From assembly GCA_025964615.1 (NCBI GenBank), contig JAOPYM010000026.1, positions 1-36,348 on the forward strand: a DNA stretch of 36,348 nt, given 5' to 3'. Each line of letters opens with the position of its first letter. Within the stretch, counting starts at the first letter, position 1. The notes beneath the pieces are model-generated. The model did no database searches, was not told the DNA's origin, and was given only the letters and a program-made list of their open reading frames with translations. The stretch comes from Actinomycetes bacterium. GTDB taxonomy: Bacteria; Actinomycetota; Actinomycetes; Streptosporangiales; Streptosporangiaceae. Shown piece after piece: positions 1 through 6,676 of this stretch. The position numbers were made by a program, and so were the translations under genes.

Positions 1-589
1 CTTTCTGGACGGGTTCACCGAGGCACTCGACACCGTCGAGAAGACCGACGGGCCGAACGCGCTGGTGACGGTCGGCACCGGCAAGTTCTACTCCAACGGG
101 CTCGACCTGGACTGGCTGGGCGCCCACGACGACCAGCTCGAGGAGTACCTCAAGCGGGTCAATGGGATCTTCGCCCGGCTGCTCACGCTGCGGCTGCCGA
201 CCGTTGCCGCGATCAACGGACACGCCTTCGCTGGGGGCGGCATGCTCGCCCTCGCCCACGACTTCGCGGTGATGCGGTCGGACCGCGGCTACTTCTGCCT
301 GCCCGAGGTCGACCTGGGCATGAGCTTCACGCCCGGCATGAACGCGCTCGTCACCTCCCGGCTCCCGAAGGTCACCGCGCACGAGGCGATGATCACGGGC
401 CGCCGGTACGGCGCCGGGGAGGCCGTGAGCGCGGGCATCGTCCGGCAGGCCGCGCCCGAGGCCGAGGTACTGCCCGCCGCGGTCGCCCTCGCAGCCTCAC
501 TGGCCGGTAAGAACGGCAGGACCATGGGGAAGATCCGGGGGGATATGTACGGGGCGGCGATCGCGGCCCTGGACGGCCCTGTCTTCTAA
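1..589 (+). CDS. Enoyl-CoA hydratase/isomerase family protein, 3' part only
   Basis: The frame is open from base 2, so the start lies before the window; 195 residues are visible. It has the crotonase fold signatures. The first oxyanion-hole segment reads FYSNGLDL, and the second is the Gly-rich INGHAFAGGG stretch followed by LALAHD. A single acidic catalytic candidate, the Glu of LPEVDLG, is present. The position that carries the first catalytic Glu of classical hydratases (GGGCEL in rat crotonase) is hydrophobic here. That pattern, and the GKIRGDMY tail, resembles monofunctional delta3-delta2-enoyl-CoA isomerases more than hydratases. It probably acts on acyl-CoA in fatty-acid breakdown. Family assignment is firm; isomerase versus hydratase is an inference. 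Confidence 0.88.
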   Translation, partial: FLDGFTEALDTVEKTDGPNALVTVGTGKFYSNGLDLDWLGAHDDQLEEYLKRVNGIFARLLTLRLPTVAAINGHAFAGGGMLALAHDFAVMRSDRGYFCLPEVDLGMSFTPGMNALVTSRLPKVTAHEAMITGRRYGAGEAVSAGIVRQAAPEAEVLPAAVALAASLAGKNGRTMGKIRGDMYGAAIAALDGPVF

Positions 590-592
590 CCG

Positions 593-652
593 ATGACCTT
601 CCAACAGACGACCTTCGAACGGACGACCTTCCAACAGACGACCTTCCAACAG
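593..652 (+). repeat. Four tandem 15-bp repeats between the crotonase gene and the oxidoreductase gene
   Basis: Four consecutive 15-bp units follow the crotonase stop codon: ATGACCTTCCAACAG, ACGACCTTCGAACGG, then ACGACCTTCCAACAG twice. A partial fifth unit (ACGACG) runs into the GGAAAGG ribosome-binding site of the next gene. The period is a multiple of three, and the first unit begins with ATG. An overlapping reading frame of about 40 codons therefore exists, but it has no ribosome-binding site and I do not call it a gene. Confidence 0.9.
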
Positions 653-671
653 ACGACGGAAAGGATGCCGT

Positions 672-1718
672 ATGCGCATCGGTATGGCTCTCAGCTACTC
701 GGGCGGATTCAAGGAGGCCGTGGAGGAGCTGGCCGACTATGAGAAGGCCGGGCTCGACATCGTCTACGTCGCCGAGGCCTACAGCTTCGACGCGGTCAGC
801 CAGATGGGCTTCATCGCGGCCAGGACGGAGCGGCTGGAGATCGCCTCGGGCATCCTGAACATCTACTCCAGGACGCCCACCCTGCTGGCCATGACCGCGG
901 CGGGCATCGACTACGTCTCCGACGGCCGCTTCACCCTGGGCCTGGGCGCCTCGGGCCCGCAGGTCATCGAGGGCTTCCACGGCGTCCCCTACACCGCACC
1001 CCTCGGCCGTACCCGTGAGGTCATCGAGATCTGCCGCAAGGTGTGGAAGCGCGAGCGGCTCGAGTACGACGGCAAGTACTACACCCTCCCGGTTCCCGCG
1101 GACAAGGGCACCGGGCTCGGCAGGCCGCTGAAGCTGATCAACCACCCGGTCCGCGAGGACATCCCGATCCTGGTCGCCGCCATCGGCCCCAAGAACGTCG
1201 AGCTGACCGCCGAGATCGCCAACGGCTGGGAGCCGATCTTCTACCTGCCGGAGAAGGCCGCCTCGGTCTGGGGCGCGTCGCTGGCGGCGGGCAAGGCCAA
1301 GCGCGACCCGGCCCTGGGCGAGCTGGACGTCGTCGGCCAGGCCGCGCTGGCCATTGGCGACGATGTCGAGGGCTACCTGGAGTTCGGCCGCCCGATGGCC
1401 GCCCTCTACATCGGCGGCATGGGTGCCAAGGGCAAGAACTTCTACAACGACCTCTGCCGCCGGTATGGCTGGGAGAAGGAGGCCGAGGAGATCCAGGACC
1501 TCTACCTGGCGGGCAAGAAGGAGGAGGCCGCCGCCAAGGTGCCCTACGAGCTGCTGCAGAAGATGTCGCTGATCGGCACCGAGGGCCACGTCAGAGAGCG
1601 CCTCGCAGCCATGAAGGAGTCCGGGATCACGACCCTCAACGTGACCCCGATCGCGGGCGACCACAAGGCCAAGCTCGCCCTGATCGAGAAGGTCAAGGAC
1701 CTCGCCGCCGAGGTCTGA
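672..1718 (+). CDS. LLM-class F420-dependent oxidoreductase
   Basis: A complete 348-residue luciferase-like monooxygenase-fold (TIM barrel) protein. It opens with MRIGMALSYSGGF, the first beta strand of F420-dependent LLM enzymes. It also carries the family segments DIVYVAEAY, RTERLEIASGI and DGRFTLGLGASGPQV. Relatives use reduced F420 as hydride donor or acceptor; the substrate cannot be read from sequence. The ATG at 672 follows GGAAAGG at good spacing; an ATG at 665 is out of frame. It lies downstream of an acyl-CoA gene and just after a 15-bp repeat tract, so both could be one lipid-catabolic transcript. A strong hairpin follows six bases after the stop. Confidence 0.9.
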   Translation: MRIGMALSYSGGFKEAVEELADYEKAGLDIVYVAEAYSFDAVSQMGFIAARTERLEIASGILNIYSRTPTLLAMTAAGIDYVSDGRFTLGLGASGPQVIEGFHGVPYTAPLGRTREVIEICRKVWKRERLEYDGKYYTLPVPADKGTGLGRPLKLINHPVREDIPILVAAIGPKNVELTAEIANGWEPIFYLPEKAASVWGASLAAGKAKRDPALGELDVVGQAALAIGDDVEGYLEFGRPMAALYIGGMGAKGKNFYNDLCRRYGWEKEAEEIQDLYLAGKKEEAAAKVPYELLQKMSLIGTEGHVRERLAAMKESGITTLNVTPIAGDHKAKLALIEKVKDLAAEV

Positions 1719-1721
1719 CCT

Positions 1722-1787
1722 CCGTTGACTCGTGGCGTTTACCGCACCGTTTAGAGAAAAGGTGCGGGAAACGCCACGACTCAACGG
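1722..1787. terminator. Long stem-loop after the oxidoreductase gene
   Basis: Arms 1722-1748 and 1761-1787 are 27 bases each, with two mismatches, around a 12-base loop (GTTTAGAGAAAA). The core is GTGGCGTTT/AAACGCCAC. It starts three bases after the oxidoreductase stop, a place where a terminator is expected. There is no T-run on either side, so this is not a canonical Rho-independent terminator. GC-rich actinobacteria often use such hairpins, or it may be a dispersed repeat. The structure is certain; its function is inferred. Confidence 0.6.
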
Positions 1788-1938
1788 TTGAGCGCGGAGG
1801 TGGCGAGGGCGGTGGCGCGCCCGAACGCAAAGGAGGGCTCATATCGCGATCAAGAGGAATCCGAAGAGTCCTCATATCCGTCCCAAGTCCGCGGGGATGG
1901 GCCCGCGGGGCCCCCGTGCGGGTGGCGAGACCGGGCCG

Positions 1939-1944
1939 TACAGT
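1939..1944 (+). promoter_or_regulatory. Candidate -10 box for a leaderless aminopeptidase transcript
   Basis: TACAGT fits the actinobacterial TANNNT -10 pattern and ends seven bases before the ATG at 1952. No Shine-Dalgarno sequence precedes that ATG. Transcription would then start at or one base before the start codon. No convincing -35 box is visible. Confidence 0.45.
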
Positions 1945-1951
1945 CGAAACC

Positions 1952-3031
1952 ATGGGGCACACACACGCCGCCCGCCGCGGCAAGCTGGGCGTACTCGTCG
2001 CGGACCGCGGGTACGACGCCGTACTGGTCACCAGGCTGGTCAACGTCCGCTACCTGACTGGGCTGGCCAGTTCCAACGCCGCGCTGCTCGTCAGAGCCGA
2101 CGGCACGGCGCTGCTGGCCACCGACGCCCGTTACGCGGGCACCGCCGCCAAGATCAGCCCCGACCTGGAGACCCTCGTCGAACGGGCCGTTGCGCTGCGG
2201 CTGACCGGCCTTGCCGCCGAGAGCGGGATCGGCCGGCTCGCGTACGAGGCCCACGACGTCACCGTCGAGCGGCACGCCGAGCTGACCACCGTCTCCGAAG
2301 GGATCGAGCTGATCCCCTTCGGCCACGGCGTCGAGGAGCTGCGCAAGGTCAAGGACGAGGACGAGATCGCCATGCTCGCCCGGGCCTGCGCCATCACCGA
2401 CCAGGCCTTCGACGACGTCCTGTCGTCGATCAAGGTGGGGGTCACCGAGCGGGAGATCGCCATAGCCCTGGAGCGCCGCATGGTCGACCTGGGCGCGGAC
2501 AAGCCGGCCTTCGACTCGATCGTGGCGAGCGGGCCGAACGGGGCGATCCCGCACCACGAGCCGGGCGGTCGGCAGTTCGAGACCGGGGATCTGGTGACCA
2601 TGGATTTCGGCGCGCTGTACGACGGCTACCACGCCGACATGACCCGCACCGTCGCCGTCGGCCACGTCGCGCACTGGCAGAAGGAGGTGTACGACCTGGT
2701 CCAGGCCGCCCAGCAGGCCGGGATCGACGCCGCCGTGCCGGGTGCCGAGACCAAGGACGTGGACGCGGCGGCCCGCGACCTCATCGTGGCCGCAGGGCAC
2801 GGTGACGACTTCCCGCACGGGCTCGGCCACGGCGTCGGCTTGGAGATCCACGAGGCTCCGCTCCTGGGGTACGACAAGACCGGTAGACTGGCCGATCGGG
2901 TTCCGATTACCGCCGAACCCGGCGTTTATCTCGCCGGGCGCGGTGGAGTCCGCATCGAGGACACCCTGGTGGTCCGCACGGCCGGCCCGGAGATCCTCAC
3001 CAAGACCACCAAGGAGCTGCTCGTCGTATAG
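1952..3031 (+). CDS. pepQ: M24 family Xaa-Pro aminopeptidase / dipeptidase
   Basis: A 359-residue creatinase-fold metallopeptidase that removes residues next to proline in peptides, in the cytoplasm. The N-terminal creatinase-like domain spans about residues 1-125 and the pita-bread catalytic domain follows. All five metal ligands are visible: D218 (MDFGA), D229 (HADMTRT), H293 (HGLGHGVG), E322 (AEPGVY) and E336 (RIED). The frame stays open far upstream, but homology begins at the ATG at 1952, which lacks a ribosome-binding site and fits a leaderless start. It sits just upstream of efp, as in other actinobacteria. The pepP versus pepQ name is a convention here; substrate length is unknown. 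Confidence 0.9.
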   Translation: MGHTHAARRGKLGVLVADRGYDAVLVTRLVNVRYLTGLASSNAALLVRADGTALLATDARYAGTAAKISPDLETLVERAVALRLTGLAAESGIGRLAYEAHDVTVERHAELTTVSEGIELIPFGHGVEELRKVKDEDEIAMLARACAITDQAFDDVLSSIKVGVTEREIAIALERRMVDLGADKPAFDSIVASGPNGAIPHHEPGGRQFETGDLVTMDFGALYDGYHADMTRTVAVGHVAHWQKEVYDLVQAAQQAGIDAAVPGAETKDVDAAARDLIVAAGHGDDFPHGLGHGVGLEIHEAPLLGYDKTGRLADRVPITAEPGVYLAGRGGVRIEDTLVVRTAGPEILTKTTKELLVV

Positions 3032-3067
3032 ACGCGTGGCTCCGCCGAACCGGAGAGACGACGAGAC

Positions 3068-3625
3068 GTGGCGACGACGAACGACCTGAAGAACGGAATC
3101 ACGCTGAACATCGAGGGCGGCCTCTGGACCGTTCTGGAGTTCCAGCATGTCAAGCCAGGAAAGGGTCCCGCCTTCGTTCGCACCAAGCTCAAGCACGTGC
3201 TGTCCGGGAAGGTCGTGGACAAGACCTTCAACGCCGGCACCAGGGTGGAGATCGCCAGCGTCGACAAGCGCGAGATGCAATACCTCTACCGCGAGGGCGA
3301 GGACTTCGTCTTCATGGACACCGAGACCTACGAGCAGCCGTACATCCCGGCCGCGACCGTGGGCGACGCCGCAAAGTACCTGCTGCCCGAGCAGACCGCC
3401 ATGATCGCCTTCAACGTGGACAACCCGCTCTACGTCGAACTGCCCGCCGGGGTCGTGCTGCAGATCACCCACACCGACCCGGGCCTGCAGGGTGACCGCT
3501 CCACCGGCGGCAGCAAGCCCGCCACCCTGGAGACCGGCGCGGAGATCCAGGTCCCGCTGTTCATCACCACCGGCGAGAAGATCAAGGTCGACACCCGGTC
3601 CGGCGAGTATCTCGGCCGCGGCTGA
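3068..3625 (+). CDS. efp: Elongation factor P
   Basis: A 185-residue protein, the usual EF-P length. EF-P relieves ribosomes stalled at polyproline. The three OB/KOW domains are recognisable, ending in the family tail [13 protein letters not shown]. The tip loop reads PGKGP (residues 30-34, Lys32). This is the actinobacterial loop type reported to work without lysine modification, and no epmA/epmB-like gene is in the window. The start is GTG at 3068, with a weak GGAGA-like ribosome site before it. The stop overlaps the nusB start by one base (TGATG), so the two are probably translated together. Confidence 0.97.
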   Translation: MATTNDLKNGITLNIEGGLWTVLEFQHVKPGKGPAFVRTKLKHVLSGKVVDKTFNAGTRVEIASVDKREMQYLYREGEDFVFMDTETYEQPYIPAATVGDAAKYLLPEQTAMIAFNVDNPLYVELPAGVVLQITHTDPGLQGDRSTGGSKPATLETGAEIQVPLFITTGEKIKVDTRSGEYLGRG

Positions 3626-4041
3626 TGGCCGCACGGACCAAGGCGCGCAGGCGCGCGTTCGAGGTGCTGTTCGAGGCCGAGCAGCGCGGGGTCTCGCCCG
3701 TCGAGCTGCTCAGCGAGCGCGGGCAGCCCAAGGGCGAGGAACTCGCCGAGTACACCCACACCGTCCGGCTTGTCGAAGGCGTGCACAGCCAGCGTGAGCG
3801 CATCGACGAGCTCCTCTCCACCTATGCGGTGGGCTGGACGCTCGACCGGATGCCCGCCGTCGACAGCACGGTGCTCCGGCTCGGCACCTACGAGCTGCTC
3901 TGGGTCGACGACGTGCCGGACGGGGTGGCGGTCAGCGAGGCGGTTCTGCTGGCCACCGACTTCTCCACCGAGGAGTCGCCCAAGTTCGTCAACGGCCTGC
4001 TGTCCAGGCTGCAGGAGCTCAAGCCCTCATTGTCCCTGTGA
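3625..4041 (+). CDS. nusB: Transcription antitermination factor NusB
   Basis: A 138-residue all-helical RNA-binding protein that, with NusE (S10), binds boxA of rRNA operons and supports antitermination. The N-terminal Arg-rich segment ARTKARRRAFEVLFEAEQRG is the typical NusB opening. The C-terminal half carries RLGTYELLW, GVAVSEAVLLATDFS and KFVNGLLSRL. Its ATG shares a base with the efp stop. In several actinobacteria efp-nusB is followed by bldD and pyr genes; here a methyltransferase gene follows instead. Confidence 0.96.
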   Translation: MAARTKARRRAFEVLFEAEQRGVSPVELLSERGQPKGEELAEYTHTVRLVEGVHSQRERIDELLSTYAVGWTLDRMPAVDSTVLRLGTYELLWVDDVPDGVAVSEAVLLATDFSTEESPKFVNGLLSRLQELKPSLSL

Positions 4042-4070
4042 CAGCGCGGGCGGAGTGAGCGCCATAAGCT
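4038..4070 (+). promoter_or_regulatory. Candidate leaderless promoter of the methyltransferase gene
   Basis: A GTGACA -35-like hexamer (4038-4043) overlaps the nusB stop, and a TAAGCT -10-like hexamer sits at 4065-4070. The spacer of 21 bases is longer than normal. The -10 box ends six bases before the GTG at 4077, so the transcript would begin on the start codon itself. No ribosome-binding site precedes that GTG. Confidence 0.4.
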
Positions 4071-4076
4071 AGCGGG

Positions 4077-4841
4077 GTGACGAACGCTAAGGGGGCCATC
4101 GTGGGAGTTCGCCGGTCGACGGCGGTACGGACCGCCGTGGTCTGGGATGTCCTGCGTGGTGCGCTGGACCGGCGGGCGGCGGAGTCGGGGCGCACGGCTC
4201 TCGACGTGGTCGACGCGGGCGGCGGGACCGGCGGTTTCGCCGTCCCGCTCGCCGAGCTCGGGCACCACGTCACCGTCGTCGACGCCAGCCCCGACGCGCT
4301 CGCCGCCCTGGAGCGCCGGGCCGCCGAGAAGGATGTCTCGGTCCGCGCGGTGCAGGGCGACGCCGACGATCTGCTGGGCGCCGTGCGGGCCGGCGGCGCC
4401 GACCTGGTGCTCTGCCACAGCCTTCTCGAGTACGTCGACGAACCGGCGGCCGCGATGACCGCCATGGCGGCGGCCCTGCGCCCCGGCGGCGCGGTCAGCG
4501 TGCTGGCCGGCGGCCGGCTCGCCACCGTCCTGCACCGGGCGGCGGCCGGGCACTTCGACGATGCGCGCCGCGCGCTGAGCGACCCGGACGGGCGCTGGGG
4601 CGACCGGGACCCGGTGCCGCGCCGCTTCACCAGGGAGAGCCTCGCCGGGCTGGCCGAGCGGGCCGGGCTCCGGGTCGGCGAGGTGCACGGGGTACGGATC
4701 TTCGCCGATCTGGTGCCGGGCGGCCTCGTCGACGGGGACCAGGCCGCCGCGGACGCACTCGTCGCCCTGGAGACCGCCGCCGCGACCCACCCCGTCCTGC
4801 GCGACATCGCCACCCAGCTGCACCTGCTGGCGTACGCCTGA
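4077..4841 (+). CDS. Class I SAM-dependent methyltransferase
   Basis: A 254-residue Rossmann-fold methyltransferase. Motif I, VVDAGGGTGGFAVPLAELG, lies near residues 44-62. The acidic ribose-binding residue follows in VVDASPDAL, and LVLCHSLLEYVDEP and LRPGGAVSVL are motifs for the middle strands. The C-terminal third (RRFTRESLAGLAERAGLRVGEVHGVR) resembles SmtA/CmoM/UbiE-like enzymes. The substrate is unknown. It starts with GTG just downstream of nusB. It ends two bases before the dinB start, so the two genes are probably co-transcribed. Confidence 0.88.
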   Translation: MTNAKGAIVGVRRSTAVRTAVVWDVLRGALDRRAAESGRTALDVVDAGGGTGGFAVPLAELGHHVTVVDASPDALAALERRAAEKDVSVRAVQGDADDLLGAVRAGGADLVLCHSLLEYVDEPAAAMTAMAAALRPGGAVSVLAGGRLATVLHRAAAGHFDDARRALSDPDGRWGDRDPVPRRFTRESLAGLAERAGLRVGEVHGVRIFADLVPGGLVDGDQAAADALVALETAAATHPVLRDIATQLHLLAYA

Positions 4842-4843
4842 TC

Positions 4844-6124
4844 ATGTCGCGTAAGCAGCAACTCCACAGGCCGGGAGCGCCCGAAGGACCGCCGGGCGAC
4901 GACACCGGCTGCCCGATCCTGCACGTCGACATGGACGCGTTCTTCGTGAGCGTCGAACTCCTGGACCGGCCCGAACTGCGCGGCAAGCCGGTGATCGTCG
5001 GGCACCCGGGCGCAAGGGGTGTCGTGGCCGCCGCCTCCTACGAGGTACGGGCGTTCGGTGTGTACTCGGCGATGCCGATCAGCCGGGCCCGCAGGCTCTG
5101 CCCACGGGCGGTGATCATCCCGCCCGCCCATGAGAAGTACGCCCGGGTCTCGGCGGCGGTCATGGAGATCTTCCGGTCCGTCACCCCCCTGGTGGAGCCG
5201 CTGGCCATGGACGAGGCGTTCCTGGACGTGTCCGGGGCCATCCGCCGGCTGGGCCGCCCGGCCGAGATCGCCCGGCAGATCCGGGAGCAGGTCGCCGGCC
5301 AGCAGGGGATCACCTGCTCGGTCGGGGTGGCGAGCACCAAGTTCATCGCCAAGCTGGCCTCCACCAGGAGCAAGCCGGACGGGCTCCTGGTGGTACCCGC
5401 CGACGGTGTGGCCGCCTTCCTGCGACCGCTGCCGATGGCGGCCCTCTGGGGAGTCGGGGAGCGCACCGAGCAGCATCTGGCCCGTCTTGGCCTGCGCACC
5501 GTCGGAGATCTCGCGGACACCCCGCTCCCGGCGCTCCAGCGGGAGCTGGGCAATGCGGCCGGCGCCCACCTGTACGAGCTCTCGTGGGGCCGCGACCCCC
5601 GGCCGGTCGTGGCGTCCACTCCCGACAAGAGCGTCGGCGCGGAGGAGACCTTCCCGTACGATATCTCCGACCCCGAGGTCATCCGGCGGGAACTGCTGCG
5701 GCTGGCGGAGAAGGTCGGAGCCAGGCTCCGGGCCGGCGGGAACTCAGGCCGTACGATCAGCGTCAAACTGAGGATGGCGGACTTCAAGACCTTCACCCGG
5801 GCACGTACGCTGCCCGAGCCCACCGACCTCGCTCGTGTGATCTACGCCACAGCGTGTGAGTTGTATGAGGGGTCCGGCCTGGAACGGGTACAACTCCGTC
5901 TGGTCGGGGTCCGGGTGGAGAATCTGGCGCCAGTCGGCCAGACGTCCCGCCAGCTCGCGTTGGACGAGCAGGAGAGCGGCTGGCACGAGGCCGAACGGGC
6001 CATGGACCAGGTGGTCCGCAGGTTCGGGAGGGGGGCGGTGCGACCCGCGGCCCTTGTTGGGGAGTCGGCGCCCCGTGAGCACGATGAACGCGAAGACCGT
6101 CAAGAGGGGGGCGAGAGACGATGA
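4844..6124 (+). CDS. dinB: DNA polymerase IV (Y-family translesion polymerase)
   Basis: A 426-residue Y-family polymerase that copies past damaged template bases. Catalytic carboxylates are D29 (HVDMDAFF), D123 and E124 (MDEAFLDVSG). The YSAMP nucleotide-binding motif and the little-finger domain (SVGAEETFPYD onward) are present. QLALDE at about 370-375 sits where DinB proteins carry the sliding-clamp motif, and is a degenerate QLxLF match. The charged C-terminal tail after about residue 400 (REHDEREDRQEGGERR) is not part of the fold. The start is two bases after the methyltransferase stop. No LexA-like palindrome was seen upstream. Confidence 0.95.
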   Translation: MSRKQQLHRPGAPEGPPGDDTGCPILHVDMDAFFVSVELLDRPELRGKPVIVGHPGARGVVAAASYEVRAFGVYSAMPISRARRLCPRAVIIPPAHEKYARVSAAVMEIFRSVTPLVEPLAMDEAFLDVSGAIRRLGRPAEIARQIREQVAGQQGITCSVGVASTKFIAKLASTRSKPDGLLVVPADGVAAFLRPLPMAALWGVGERTEQHLARLGLRTVGDLADTPLPALQRELGNAAGAHLYELSWGRDPRPVVASTPDKSVGAEETFPYDISDPEVIRRELLRLAEKVGARLRAGGNSGRTISVKLRMADFKTFTRARTLPEPTDLARVIYATACELYEGSGLERVQLRLVGVRVENLAPVGQTSRQLALDEQESGWHEAERAMDQVVRRFGRGAVRPAALVGESAPREHDEREDRQEGGERR

Positions 6125-6170
6125 CGGGGTCCACCCCGAAGTCCCTCGTGGGACGTTTTCTTTCATACGC

Positions 6171-6198
6171 TTGTCCCGCCTCGTATTCTGGGCATATC
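6171..6198 (+). promoter_or_regulatory. Weak promoter candidates before the DUF3040 gene
   Basis: The AT-richer stretch 6155-6205 carries TATTCT at 6184-6189 and a TTGTCC (6171-6176) / CATATC (6193-6198) pair 16 bases apart. Neither match is strong, but the base composition and position, between the dinB stop and a gene with its own AGGGAG ribosome site, suit a promoter. Confidence 0.3.
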
Positions 6199-6265
6199 AG
6201 TGTTAGCCAGGTCCCCGTTCGGCGCCGGAGCATCCGGTTCGGCGGGGCCGTCGTAGGGAGACGCA

Positions 6266-6655
6266 ATGCCGCTCTCTGACCACGAGCAACGGCTGCTCGA
6301 CCAGATCGAGCGGGCGCTGTACGCCGAGGATCCGAAGTTCGCCCATGCGGTCCGCTCGACCGACCCGCAGGTGCACTACAAGCGGCGCATCGTGAAGGCC
6401 GCGCTCGGCTTCGTGCTGGGTGTGTGCGCGCTGATGGCGGGTCTCGTCGTGAACGCCGGCCCGACCACGGTCGCGATCAGCGTCGCTGGGTTCCTGCTGA
6501 TGGTCGTCTGCTGCGTGTGGGCGCTGTCCAGCTGGAAGCGCATGACCGGCGTGGGAGCCGAGCCGGAACCGCCCAAGCCCGCCAAGGCGGGCCGGGGCGG
6601 CTTCATGGAGCGCCTTGAGGAACGCTGGCGCAAGCGATCCGAAGGCGACGAGTAG
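6266..6655 (+). CDS. DUF3040 domain membrane protein
   Basis: A 129-residue protein with the DUF3040 signature at its N-terminus (MPLSDHEQRLLDQIERALYA). Two membrane segments follow, at about residues 45-63 and 68-88, then a Pro/Lys-rich cytoplasmic tail. DUF3040 proteins are small actinobacterial membrane proteins of unknown function, commonly found beside dinB and the dcw cluster. The ATG follows AGGGAG by five bases. The gene converges on the transglutaminase gene with 21 bases between the stops and no clear terminator. Confidence 0.9.
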   Translation: MPLSDHEQRLLDQIERALYAEDPKFAHAVRSTDPQVHYKRRIVKAALGFVLGVCALMAGLVVNAGPTTVAISVAGFLLMVVCCVWALSSWKRMTGVGAEPEPPKPAKAGRGGFMERLEERWRKRSEGDE

Positions 6656-6676
6656 CGCAGGAGCCCGACGGGCGAA

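Noticed and set aside
593-720. Small frame starting at the first 15-bp repeat
   Set aside because: No ribosome site, and it overlaps the oxidoreductase start out of frame.
1827-1840. AAAGGAGG, a perfect ribosome-site match, before the aminopeptidase gene
   Set aside because: No ATG, GTG or TTG follows at usable spacing, so no gene is supported there.
1899-1914. GGGCCCGCGGGGCCC inverted repeat
   Set aside because: Short, GC-only and likely by chance in this sequence.
1850-3634. 594-codon minus-strand open frame opposite the aminopeptidase and efp genes
   Set aside because: It covers two well-supported genes in full and has no family signature. Long antisense frames are expected at this GC content.
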